Notes under the pieces: model-generated | What the model saw: only the letters and a program-made list of their open reading frames with translations | What the model was told of the DNA's origin: nothing | The model's database searches: none | Shown: positions 1 to 10,529 of the stretch, in pieces | Position numbering within the stretch: position 1 is the stretch's first letter | How the letters are laid out: every line of letters begins with the position of its first letter | Assembly: GCA_014058105.1 (NCBI GenBank) | Contig: JACGCM010002285.1 | Location: forward strand, 930,001 to 994,000 | DNA length: 64,000 bases | Direction of reading: 5' to 3' | Source: Kingdonia uniflora | Lineage: Eukaryota > Streptophyta > Magnoliopsida > Ranunculales > Circaeasteraceae | Translations under genes and position numbers: made by a program

Positions 1-414
1 ATTTTTTTGTGAACTTTGGTGATTGAGTATAATTTCATGTTGTTGGTAATTGATAGGTGAAGATGTGAAAGCTTTAAGTTGGTGAGTGTTGGAGGGGTCA
101 TGATGGGGATATGGTGAAACTTGAGAGGTGAAAGTTGTTTGAGAAGTTGAAGGGATGATGGTGGGGGTAGCATGGACGGGGAATTGTGATTTTAATGAAG
201 AGGGGTCTTGGGATACTTGTGTGTTTGGGGTAGGGATGAAAGGGATTGAGGATGATGGGGTGACACCAACTTGAGTAGTAAGCGTCGTGACAACGTTACT
301 TAGTTGTTGAATGGAAGCCTCTATTTTCTCCGCAAAACTGGCGAGTTCTTCCTTCGTAACATAGTTTCCAAGACTTCCGTCTTGGGTGCGATCTCCTGAT
401 TCAATTCCCGTCAT
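1..414 (-). CDS. gag N-terminus of a Ty3/gypsy element (partial)
   Basis: Translation from the ATG at 412-414 is open for 138 codons to the window edge. The product begins MTGIESGDRTQDGSLGNYVT and continues with a short helical stretch (EELASFAEKIEASIQQLSNV) and then a Ser/Thr/Pro/His-rich linker. This is the usual start of a plant gypsy gag, before the retrotrans_gag capsid domain. The related start at 52464 has the same plan (a GNLWTREEFAEKL-type stretch). The capsid, protease and reverse transcriptase parts would lie to the left and are not visible. No stop is seen, so this copy may be less decayed than the one at 47-52 kb. Confidence 0.65.
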   Translation of the reverse strand, partial: MTGIESGDRTQDGSLGNYVTKEELASFAEKIEASIQQLSNVVTTLTTQVGVTPSSSIPFIPTPNTQVSQDPSSLKSQFPVHATPTIIPSTSQTTFTSQVSPYPHHDPSNTHQLKAFTSSPINYQQHEIILNHQSSQKN

Positions 415-834
415 GGTTACAACCTACGACCTGCTCTGATACCACTTAACGAAGAGTTGGAGCGGAAGAATTCAAAATCCTCGAATCCACGAGGGAAATA
501 AACGCTTTGTTGGTTGAACAAAGAAAAACTATGAGAAACAAAGAGAAATACTTAATTGATTGATGATTGAATGGATTTTACAATCTAGAACTTGGCCTTT
601 TATAGGCTTACAATCATTAATCCAATTAAACACCACTAAACAAGAAGTTATAGAACTTCTCATATTCCTAATTAAACTCAAATTAAAACTCACTAAAACA
701 TTAGTTATTAAAGGTTACCAAACCTTATAACTTCCAAGTCCCTTGATATTCTGATGGATTGGGCCTGTATTTAGATTTGGCTCGAATGACCCACATGTAT
801 GGGTTGATTGGGTTTTCTCTTGGTAATCTACATC
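1..834 (-). mobile_element. 5' end of a Ty3/gypsy LTR retrotransposon (partial)
   Basis: The element reads right to left and runs off the left edge. The 5' LTR is about 447-834. On the minus strand it starts TGATGTAG and ends in TTA, and it has a TATAAAAGG box near 594-606. Two bases further on, at 436-444, lies a primer binding site TGGTATCAG complementary to the initiator-Met tRNA 3' end, followed by a gag start codon at 414. The layout (TG...TA ends, 2-nt spacer, iMet PBS, short gag leader) matches the full element at 47341-52763, so both are probably the same lineage. The base run CTAAG at 835-839 is the expected target duplication, but its partner is outside the window. Confidence 0.8.
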
Positions 835-1994
835 ACTAAGTATGCTCATTTTAGTGCTCTATTGCACCCATACACCGCTACAATTCTTGATAATTTTTTC
901 GTATTCCATGAGAGAAAGAGTTCTGTTGATAGTGATCAAAGCCCACTCTTTATTACCAATATCTTGGAGTCTTTATTCATAGTACAAGGGACGAAATTAT
1001 GTCAAGTCCCCTCTGTTTATCTATCCCTAACTAAGCAATTTTACATACAACCAAGGAGTTACAAAGAGAAACTGAAACGTCTATCGTGTAAACCGAAGAT
1101 TCTAATCACAATTAAGGGAAACTGCAACAAACTTCAACATTGCTCTTACCAAACTATCCATATACGAACCATCATTGCTTCCTCCACCAATATTGAAAAA
1201 CATAGGGTAAATCCCCAGTCTCTATTTTCTCATCACCTTCGATTCATCACATCTTGGCCTTTTCTTAGACTCCAAGACTTTCACTGCACATAATTTCTCA
1301 TTCCTGAGTCCTATATATTCAAGGACTTACAGAAGGTTCAAACAAACTTGTAAAGAAAAGTTAGGAATGTTATAGTCCTAAACAACAGTAAAGATCAAGG
1401 CCAACAATCCTACTCTTACCGCGTTCCCTGTTCATCAGGCACGGCGAACCCACGATCACGGTTGTATTAAACCTGATCAATATCTCTTTAATTATGAATC
1501 CCGAGGCCAAAGGTGGATTGGTCCAACTTTGAATAATCCACTGCTGGATCGCTGTAGCTTTCCCCATCATTCCCTTCCTTAAACATTAACAGAGAAGCAG
1601 AAATTACTAGTGCCCATGGCATTCCTAACAGTAGAGTTCGTTTGGCAAGGAACTATGGAGCCGAAGAGTATTTTTATAAATAGGAAGTTCTTGACGTGCA
1701 GTTGCGATATCTTCTTGTTTACCTCAAACTATAAGTTTTGCCATCAGGAATGGACTACGATTTTGCAATTTGATATATGTTATGCATTGTTTTATGGCAT
1801 ACTGCTCTCTTGAAAGTTTGCACTGGACGCATGGTTACCCACCACACATTACAAACCGATTTATGCATAGATGGAGATATCAATATCTATCAGTTCAGGT
1901 CTTATTGGATTTTTCTTCTTCTTGAAAGTGGTCATTTTAATTATAATGGTGGTTAAGAATAAGATGAAAGATAAACTCCATATTTTAACCTTTC
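835..1994. other. intergenic; from ~1440 duplicated PGIP 3' flank
   Basis: No convincing gene is seen. An open frame at 808-1293 overlaps the LTR end and resembles no protein I know. From about 1440 to 1994 the sequence aligns with 14742-15622 and 20985-21502, for example around the shared block ending in AACAGAGAAGCAGA. It is therefore the 3' flank of the PGIP duplication unit. Confidence 0.55.
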
Positions 1995-3026
1995 TTACTT
2001 GCATTTGGCTTTAAGAAGTGGCCCACACAAGCACCTATTATGAACATAAGCTGATTTGTCGAAACCCGACCTTGTATTCGACTGGGTTGGAATCTCACCA
2101 CACAACCTATTATAACTAACATTAAAGAGATACATTGGGAAAACTTGTTCGCCAAGTTGTTTTGGTATGCTCCCTCTGATCCGGTTGTGGCTCAAATCCA
2201 AAATGTCTAATCCCCTCTGAAATTTCACTGTACTCAAATCAAAGTCGAATAAATTCCACGAAATATCAATCTCGTAAGTTGACATGTCTGGATTGAACAA
2301 CATCGATGCATCCCCCACCAGCTTGTTTCTCGACAAATCAATGCGCAAGAAGTTCATGTCACCTAGTGACTTCGGGATTGATCCATCGAGTTGGTTGTGA
2401 GAAAGATAGAGTTGTGGTGGTGTTATGCCATTAAAATGCCCGAATGATTCTGGTATTGATCCCGTCAATCTGTTCCTTTCCAAATATAGGGGTCCTAGAT
2501 TCTTGAGCTTGGAGAGGCTCGGTGGGATTGAACCAGAGAACTTGTTGTCCGAAAGGTTCAAATAGACGAGGGTAATGAGTTTGCTGAGAAACTGGGGGAT
2601 AGGACCGGAGAGCTCAAGTGAACTCAACCATAGAAGTGTCAAATGCTTGAGTTTTGTGATAGATTTTGGGATTGAACCGGTTATGTTTGTGAGGTTTCGG
2701 AAAATTATATTTTCAAGATAAGGAAGGTCCCCAATGGCGGATGGAATTTGGCTAGAGAGTGCTCTGTCTGAGAGTTCAAAATGTCTGACCCGGTTAGTTT
2801 TTTCGTCACAGATGTTGTAAAACTCAGCGACAGTCCAGTTGCAGCAATCTGTGTTGTGATCCCAAAAGTCGAGGAATCTAGGGTTGTTTAGAGACTTTTT
2901 GATTTTTATGAGGGCCTTGTAGTCATCTGGGTGACAACGGTTAGAGAACAAAGGAGATGGGAGAGAAGATAAGAGGAGGATAAAGAAAGTGAGAGCAATA
3001 CTGAAATGGCTAGTAATGATGTCCAT
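1995..3026 (-). CDS. PGIP: polygalacturonase-inhibiting protein, copy 1 (intact)
   Basis: A 343-residue intronless open frame with the full PGIP plan. It has a signal peptide (about residues 1-28, hydrophobic core then SPLFS), an N-terminal cap with paired cysteines (NRCHPDDYKAL, DCCNW, NICDEKTNRV), about ten extracellular LxxLxLSxNxLxGxIP leucine-rich repeats (about 75-300), and a C-terminal cap with four cysteines ending CLCGPLLKAKCK. Family members are about 330-345 residues long. They are secreted to the cell wall and inhibit fungal endopolygalacturonases through the concave LRR face. The ATG is the first in frame and lies about 35-45 nt below a TATATAAATA box at 3061-3070, which leaves a very short leader. 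A PGIP-related LRR protein with another ligand cannot be excluded. Confidence 0.93.
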   Translation of the reverse strand: MDIITSHFSIALTFFILLLSSLPSPLFSNRCHPDDYKALIKIKKSLNNPRFLDFWDHNTDCCNWTVAEFYNICDEKTNRVRHFELSDRALSSQIPSAIGDLPYLENIIFRNLTNITGSIPKSITKLKHLTLLWLSSLELSGPIPQFLSKLITLVYLNLSDNKFSGSIPPSLSKLKNLGPLYLERNRLTGSIPESFGHFNGITPPQLYLSHNQLDGSIPKSLGDMNFLRIDLSRNKLVGDASMLFNPDMSTYEIDISWNLFDFDLSTVKFQRGLDILDLSHNRIRGSIPKQLGEQVFPMYLFNVSYNRLCGEIPTQSNTRSGFDKSAYVHNRCLCGPLLKAKCK

Positions 3027-3530
3027 GGAGTAGTAGTATTGAAGATTGAGTAGAAGAGAATATTTATATAGTGTTCTTCCTCATGTGTGAGCGACAGGAC
3101 CGCTCATCCTACTCATTATAGATTGCATTATGACCAGCTAAGGAGGTTGAATTGATGAATATTTAGATATTGCTTTAAACCAGCTGGAATCATTATAGAT
3201 TTTCTGGTAAACTTTGACTTCATGCAGTTTACTGTGGTTTATGGCATATTCAAGATGGTTTAGAGATATGTCTGCCCCATTTTGATCTAGGCAATATTAA
3301 TGAGTGGTCAACAAGGGAGTGTTGTGAAGCAAAAAGATTGACTCTACATCAACTAGATGCCAAAAATGCATTTTGTATTTGCATCTAAATGCAGCCCCAT
3401 ATCTTATCTTCTTCACCTCAAATTTCAAGTTTTGCCAACAAAGGGGCCCTCTATTGCCTACTTCATACTGGCATACTTCTGCTGTGTTTAGAGGATTAGG
3501 TCAGCCACATGTATGACTAGGAGTGTTGTG
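3027..3530 (-). promoter_or_regulatory. PGIP copy 1 promoter and 5' flank
   Basis: A TATA box (TATATAAATA on the minus strand) lies at 3061-3070. The following ~450 bases are shared with the upstream regions of PGIP copies 2 and 3 (19032-20760 after removing insertions, and 22530-23000). They therefore belong to the duplicated unit. The Harbinger insertion begins at 3534. Confidence 0.6.
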
Positions 3531-3741
3531 TTAGAGCATGGGCAGCAGAATGGCTAACTTAGCGAGCCACCTCGGCTTAAAATCAAAAAAAATTTGACAT
3601 CTAACCAGCCATATAAAATTCTTCTTTTGCAGGATGAGGATAGAGAAATAAAAAAATATAGAATGTGACATGGCGTTTTATTATTTATTTATTTAAAAAA
3701 AAAACTAAAAAATTATAAAAATAAAATAAAAAATCCTGCGC

Positions 3742-3857
3742 CAATTGATTTGGCGCTGTGCCAAATCAATTGGCGTTTTATTATTTATTTATTAAAAAAA
3801 AAAACTAAAAAAAATTTAAAAAAATAAAAAATCCTGCGTGCTCCAAATCAATTGGCG
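3742..3857. repeat. left subterminal palindromes of Harbinger element 1
   Basis: Copies of a GCCAAATCAATTGGCG-type motif occur at about 3742-3776 and 3844-3857 in AT-rich DNA. Matching CGCCAATTGAATTGGCGC motifs sit at 13336-13355 and 13446-13463 near the other end, and inside the small elements at 20011-20459 and 38874-39368. Subterminal repeats of this kind are typical transposase or accessory-protein binding sites. That role is inferred here. Confidence 0.6.
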
Positions 3858-4603
3858 TTATACTTTTATTTTTTTTAACAAATCCCAAAAAAAAAAAAAA
3901 CAAACCAAAACCCTAAAACCTTACCTCTTCTCCGACTGACCACAAATCTTCGTCGACAATCTCTTCTCCCAACAATCAACCGACTAAGCACCAACCGAAT
4001 TCTCTCCAACAACCAACCGACTGACCACGAATTGTACCGAATGTCTCTTCTTCTTCTTTCCACTTATTTATCTTCTCCTTCGTAAAACTTAATTCAAAAC
4101 CTTACATCTGACTATCCAACAGATGGTCTCTTCTTCTCTCTAAAATCGTTGATACGAAATCTAAAACTGGTTCCAATTACAAAAGATTGAGGTACTCTCT
4201 CTCTCTCTCGTCGATATTATTATCAATGGATTTCTTAATTTCACCTAAAATATCATATTTGTTGTTTTAATTGGGTAAAACATTTAAATGAGGTAAAGAT
4301 TTCAGCAAGGTTCTTGATTGCATTGGAAGTACTTTCTCTCCTCACTTCATGATTTCTAATTTTTGATTTGTTATTCTGGAGAGTACTAGAGGAGTTGTAG
4401 TACATACGAATTTGTAGTCATGATGTACATCTTCTTTCTTTGATTTCTCCTTATTCGTTTTGTTATTGTGGGATAAATTATGCTTATTGACTTCTACTGA
4501 TAATAGGTATTATTTTCTTTAATCAATTTAAAGTGACGGCGACAGCAATGTATCTGGTCGCAAATTCTTGAAAAAAGTTGAATACGATGTGAGCCAAATC
4601 GTG

Positions 4604-6837
4604 ATGGCAGAAGATTTTCATTTGCCGGAGTTTAAAGAAGATAGTTTCTTACTAATTGAAGACACTGAAGATCACTTGACGACTCGCATACTAAATAATG
4701 TTGTGAGTATAAATTAATTTCCCAATTGAATTATAATTGTCTAGATAATTAAAATATAGATTATCTTATTTAAAATTATTTGCGTATTTCAGTTTTAAAA
4801 CATAAAATTATGATTAATAAAATTGCAATAGCTTTATATATTAAATGTTATATTTATATAGGAATGTCCAAAGCTTAGACTTCGTACGAATTTGAAGAAG
4901 GTATTGAAATTTTATTCTCAATTAAGCAAGATCGAAGGAATCAAACATTTAATTGATGCTTCTGGGTTTGCACATTTTCTAAGTATAAAATGGAATCAAT
5001 GTGACAATCGCTTGGTAATAGCATTAATTGAGAGGTGGTGGGATGTAACACATACATTTCATTTCCCATGTGGAGAGATCGGATTTGCTCCTCTCGACTT
5101 TTATATGTTGACTGGGATACGGGTAGGATTCGGGTCTCCTCCCCCATTTGCCACGGGTGATGAGGTTGAGGAACTAGCTGCACTCTATATAGCTAATATA
5201 AAAGATATAATAATTTCATTTGGGTGTATTCCAGGAAATTTTATTTATCAGTTGTTTTACATGAAAAAAGTTGGAGAGTACGACCATGAGATGATTGCTA
5301 GGATGTTCTTATTGTACATGTTGTCAATGTACTTTTATGGGCACTGCGATAGTAAGATCCGGTTAGGTCATCTCATGGCTTTAAAGAATCTTGATAAGGT
5401 AATTGAGTACGACTGGGGGTTATCGATTATGTGTTACATGTATCAGAGCTTCGACTTATGTTGTAGATGTATCGATCATAACATTTGTGGTTGTTCAGAG
5501 ATTTTGCAATATTGGTATTACGAATATTTTATAAACATGAACCCAGTGATGCAAGATGACTGTTTGGATGAATGGCCTAGGATAAATAGACGGGATAAAG
5601 GGAAAAAATTAAAAAATTGTAAAGATCAAGTTGCGCACAATTTACCTAAATCAAGACAACAAATCGAGTTTAGGACTTTCCAGAGTATTAATTGGCATCC
5701 ATGGCAACGATGTTCTCGTGCCACACATGTAGATTACACCCGAGCACAAGTTATTAGTCTAAAGTGTGTCATTTTGTATGAGGGAGCACACTTCAGGGGT
5801 GCTTGGTATTTAGGAGAGCGATGCACTAAACAACTTATTGGCCAGTATACAATCCCTACGAATCCACCCCCTACTTATATCGGCGGTGTTCCCGGTGATT
5901 TTATCGAGAGATTACAAGCAGCTGACTGGATTGATGCTATACCATTTGCCTTTCAAAGGTTTACAGAGTCGAACTATACACTTTTCTGGATAACTGTGAC
6001 ATTAGGTTATCGGATTCCAGAGTTTTTCCATGCTGTAAACACTGATGAGGTAGGCCCTGTAGGATATACAGATTGATTTCACGTTCCACATCCTCTACAG
6101 GCAGGTCACCACCCAGGTACATATAAGATCACTCCTTACACGCGCTCAAATGGTCTTAGAGATTGGTATATTGATGTAGCAATTCCTCCACGTCCACGTC
6201 GACAACGTCTTACGATTCCTGCTGTTGATCCTTCGTCGTTAGTTGATGCTGGGGTTCTAGTTCCTGATGATGTTACTCCTATAAGTTATTTTAAATTCAA
6301 GCAATTTTTATTAATTTAGGTAATGAATTTGCATTTATCATATCAATTAAGGAAATAATTTTTCTTCACAGGCTGTTTTATCTGAGATGTATACTAAACA
6401 AATGTGTCTTAACCTTGGGATGAGGAATGTTGTCTATGATTATACACTTCAGAGAGAGATGTTTATACAAGAACGCAAAGTTATTTATGAGCAGGCGATC
6501 TTAGAAAGAAATAAATATGAAAGCCTTTTATTACAGCAGCAACAACAAGAGCATACATTTATTGCTGAGCATAAGGTTGAAAGCGACGAGTTGCGAGCAG
6601 ATGTCTCATATTTGCAACAGCTGCTTCATGACCATGTATTTAAATACTATTGACAGTAATTTCTAATTTAAAAATAGTTTTTGCTTTCAGGTAATATTCT
6701 TCCATTTAAATTGGTCTTTATCTTCAACTAAACTATCAATCTTTTTGTGGCAGCATATTGATTATCAGATGCCTGAAAGACCGAGGAGGACTATAAGTAG
6801 CAGGAGAGTTCGAGGAAGAACTGATGCTCCATCTTAG
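4604..6837 (+). CDS. plant mobile domain (PMD) protein carried by Harbinger element 1
   Basis: Probable exons: 4604-4702 (ATG in GTGATGGC, acidic MAEDFHLPEF leader), 4862-~6049 or to the TGA at 6074, a middle part from ~6101, 6372-6635 and 6754-6837, with GT-AG borders and matching phase where checked. The large exon holds the PMD core: SGFAHFLSI, ERWWDVTHTFHFPCGEIGF, PLDFYMLTGIRVG, then WHPWQR and YLGERC. Next come a Gln-rich coiled coil (LLLQQQQQEH) and a basic tail (RPRRTISSRRVRGR) that may be a nuclear signal. An in-frame TGA at 6074-6076 is followed by more plausible in-frame coding. Either it is a nonsense mutation or it lies in a 51-nt GT-AG intron (6050-6100). PMD proteins (MAIN/MAIL1, PP7-long family) act in silencing and are also found in transposons. 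No kinase, phosphatase or nuclease motif is seen. Confidence 0.75.
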
Positions 6838-7362
6838 TTCGGCAGGATTTTTCTCTTATAAGATAGTTCTAATGGATATTGGTACGGTGAACATTTTGCG
6901 TCTCCCTTAAATCAGTGTGTTTTCAAATTTCCTGACATCAAGAAAAAACAGTTCATTACAATTTCCTGCTTAGCATATGGATTATTAATCATCTTTTGAC
7001 TATAATTGTAGATTATCTCTGCACTCTCTATACCTAAGAATATGCCTAGATCTAGTAGAACTAAGTTGATGTTGTTGATGTGGCAAATAGCTGGGGACTG
7101 GTTGTTGCAGGGTCCTTATGTGTATTACCTATACAGTACTTAGTTACGGGTTTTCATTGCTGGTTTCGGATCTTCTATGTTGTTTGGGACTATTGTTGGA
7201 TCTCTCGCTGATAAACAGTATGATTCCTTTCCCTTCAAATGCTTTGTTTATTCACTCTATTACGGTCACTTCCTGCATTACCTACATCTTGAGTTGCATC
7301 ACGAAGCATTCTCCTCAGTACAAAATCTTAATGGTTGGAGGAATCACCACTTCTCTGGAAGA

Positions 7363-9087
7363 ATCTTGATACTGAACCACATGGCAAGAGAGATCGTGAT
7401 ACTGCAGAATCTTGATCATCCTAATGTAGTAAAGCTGGAAGGACTTGCTACATCAAGAATGCAATATAGTCTTTACTTGTTTTTCGATTTCATGGTGACG
7501 GACTTGTCGTGAGTAGTCTCACATCCTGATGTGATGCTTACTGAACCACAGGTGAATTTATTTTATTAGTCTATCTAGAGAGTAAAAAAAATTGTACAAC
7601 AAAATATTACATGTTTCTCACTAGTTTGTGAGCAATCTTTATGCAGGTCAAGAGTTATATGCAGCAGTTGTTTTTAGGTTTGAAGCATTGCCATGAGAGG
7701 GGAATTTTGCACAGAGAAATTTTGCACAGAGACATTAAGGGGTAGAACTTGTTGATTGATAAAACTGGAATGTTAAAGATTGCAGATTTTGGGCTTGCAA
7801 ACTATTTCAATCCTAACCATAAACGGCTTCTCACGAGTAGAGTTGTAACACTTTGGTATCGAGCTCCTGAGCTTCTATTGGGTGCTACAGATTATGGAGT
7901 CGGGATCGATCTATGGAGTGCGGGGTGTCTTATGGCTGAAATGTTTGCTGGAAGGCCTATTATGCCTGGCAGAACAGAGGTATAGCATTTATGCTCTGAC
8001 CTAGTATTTTTCTCTTTGCTATAACAATGATTAAGTTTGCATTGTGAAACATTAGATTAGCATAAACTCATTGATTCTTTTGATTTGATTGAGCAACAAC
8101 ATAGGATTTTCAAGCTGTGTGAATTTCCCCTGGTCTTCTTTTGGTCTTTTGACCATGCTTCTAGCTCTTGATCCATCATATCGTGGCACTGCATCTTCTG
8201 CTCTTCATAATGAAGTAAGTACAGGAAATACTTGACATCATTTGTGATGCCTTAAAATTATGTGACTTTAACAGTTAAAGTTTGGAAATTTTTACCTTAT
8301 CTCATTGAAAACATCTTATTTCTTACAGTTCTTCACTGCAAGCCCAAGGGCATGTGACCTTTCAGGCTTACCTGTAATCTACAAGGAAGATGAAGAACCC
8401 GATCACACCAGTGACAGAAAGAAGTAAGGGACATGCTCATTGATCTCGTTTTCATGCAAAAATTACAATGGTCCTAATTTGTTGACAAAATCCATATTAG
8501 TATCATAATTTTACAATAGTCATTTTCTAGTCTTAAGTTTGGCGGAAATAATGCACAACTAATCAAAGTATCTCTTTTCCATCACAGGCAGAGGAGCTCC
8601 AAGCTGAAACAACGATCTCGAACACACAACAAAAAGGATTCAGCAACAGAGAAGTCCAAAGGAGATTCTGGATCTTCTAAAGAGGTATTGTTCACCATAT
8701 GCAAAAATCATAATTCATGTACTTTATCTATGTGATGTCAGGAGGAAAAGTGTAATTAATAAACTTCAACAGCCAAGAAATGGGTAGCAGTACAGGCAGC
8801 GCTTCCTCGAGTGTAAAGAAAGGAGGTAATCCTGAAGAAATATCGCCTCCGTCATTGTTCTTCGACCCAATTCTCCACAAACAGATGGTCATCTGAACGC
8901 AAGCAAAAACATTAAGAACATGCCCACATTAGCCACCACCAAAATAAGCACAACCAATTACAACGAAGCCGGCGTAAAGACCTACAGATTGACTCGGGAA
9001 AACAGGTCAGTTTCCACAAGGAATTTTCGACATGTGGAAGCAAAGAAGTTGCCTAACCGTTACGCTTTAGATGATTTGGATGATTAA
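7363..9087 (+). pseudogene. captured CDK-like Ser/Thr kinase gene fragments
   Basis: Exon-like pieces separated by intron-like DNA encode the C-terminal two thirds of a plant CDK-like kinase (CDKC-related, At1g54610-like family). Visible are MAREIVILQNLDHPNVVKLEG, SYMQQLFLGLKHCHERG, HRDIKG, LKIADFGLANYF (DFG), TSRVVTLWYRAPELLLGA (APE), GIDLWSAGCLMAEMFAGRPI and a C-terminal FFTASPRACDLSGLP region. The glycine loop and catalytic lysine exons are missing. A TAG replaces the residue between HRDIKG and NLL, part of the HRD region is duplicated, and another stop follows VTDLS near 7511. It looks like a host gene captured with its introns by the Harbinger element. It cannot make an active kinase. 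Confidence 0.85.
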
Positions 9088-9638
9088 ATCATGTGAAAGT
9101 GGACCATTTTAGCGCAGACTTTCATGTTTTGTGAGATATCCGCTGTCATGTTTTTTTATTGAAATGATTCATAAACAACCAAATATTTTTTTCTCATTGA
9201 GAATTAGATTGCTTAATTGTGATCTTCTTGAATTTTGCACAATTTACAGGATATATGAAATCTAGCTCACTGCAGTTTTGTCTATATTTTTAAGCTTTTA
9301 TGTTTCAGACTAGGCTTCATTTTTGTTCTGTCTTCAGTTATTGAAGATTTTGGCTTCATGTTCTGTTGTTGAGGGATTTGAAGTTTCAGACTAGTCTTCA
9401 TTCTGCCTCTGGTAAGGATCTCCTCGCCCCATTTTGGTTTCAGCGCTTCATTATAATTTTACATGTCTTTATGTACTCTATATGTCTTTTTGTGATAAAT
9501 TCTTGATCCGGTGAATGATGAATTTTCCTTCACAAAATGGGACTATTGTCATTCGATAATAAATACTTATTTTTATTTTGTTAAGTGGCGAGCAGTTATT
9601 GACAGACCCGTCATCCCCGTCATCATGATTATTTACAG

Positions 9639-9902
9639 GAGGGTGAAAAGAAGAAGGAAAAACAGAATGAAAGAACCCGCAAATATAACGTGAGATGGAA
9701 TGATGAGGTATGTCATTTCAATTTTTTTTTTTTTTTTTTTTTTCTCTTCAAAAAATATCAATGTAAGTAGCAAAGTTTAAGTATATTGAACCTAATTCTC
9801 ATAGTATTACATTATGTACTACATGTAACTACTGAAGATATGGAGGCCTATCGAATGAAGAAAGTCCATCACGACGACCCGAAGAGAGACTTACTGCATT
9901 AG
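9639..9902 (+). pseudogene. captured SLU7-like splicing factor C-terminal exons
   Basis: Two exon-like pieces, 9639-9707 (ends KYNVRWNDE, donor GTATGT) and 9825-9902 (VTTEDMEAYRMKKVHHDDP, then a stop). Joined, they match what I recall of the conserved C-terminal end of the pre-mRNA splicing factor SLU7 (EEMEAYRMKR...DDPM). The expected splice acceptor before GTAACT reads AT instead of AG. The methionine after DDP is also lost, which is consistent with decay after capture. The intron between them contains a 24-base T run (9720-9745). The assignment rests on remembered family sequence. Nothing upstream is clearly part of it. Confidence 0.55.
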
Positions 9903-10529
9903 TGGCCTTCAGGAACCAGGTTAAACAGAAGTTGAGGATTAAACAAAAGATTTTCAGTGTTTTTTCTCAAAGTATAATTATGTCTAGTAAGTGAACCATC
10001 AGTTTGTAGTTAAGAATTTTGTACTTTTTTTTTCTATCTTCGGGAGTGAATCATTGGATCATGCTTTATTTGAGAAGCCTTCCAAATTTTATGTTAATTG
10101 AAAAACAACAATTATATGTTTGATCTTCATTATGACTAATATATATTTGTATCAAATATGGAATGAATGTAGTATTATAGTAACTTAATAAAAAAAAAAT
10201 ATTTATAACACATTTACTTCATAACATTTATTGTCATCTTTAAAACACTTAAAATATTTATTATCAAATATTTATTGTAATTTTAATCAGTCTTGTCTTT
10301 TGTGGTAAATATTTAATATCTGTTCTTTTCGAGGCCATATTTTTGGCAAATATTTAATGTCATGTCTTTAGTAGCCTTGTTTTTAATAAATATTTATTTT
10401 TTTATCTTATTTTTCGCCCTTGTTTTTGGCAAATATTAATTTCGGTATTCTGGTTATAAATAACTGTTACTCGGAAATGGTGATTCATCAAAATCGCATT
10501 CCACTTTATTGTTTCTTTTCACCTCTCTA
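9903..10529. other. AT-rich spacer upstream of transposase
   Basis: No coding features are seen. Repeated AAATATTTA/TATTTATT words near 10190-10430 make up the likely promoter side of the transposase gene. A TATAAATAA-type box lies near 10455. Confidence 0.4.

Noticed and set aside
808..1293. 161-codon open frame across the gypsy LTR end
   Set aside because: It begins inside the LTR, matches no family I recognise and has no splice or promoter support. It is probably chance.
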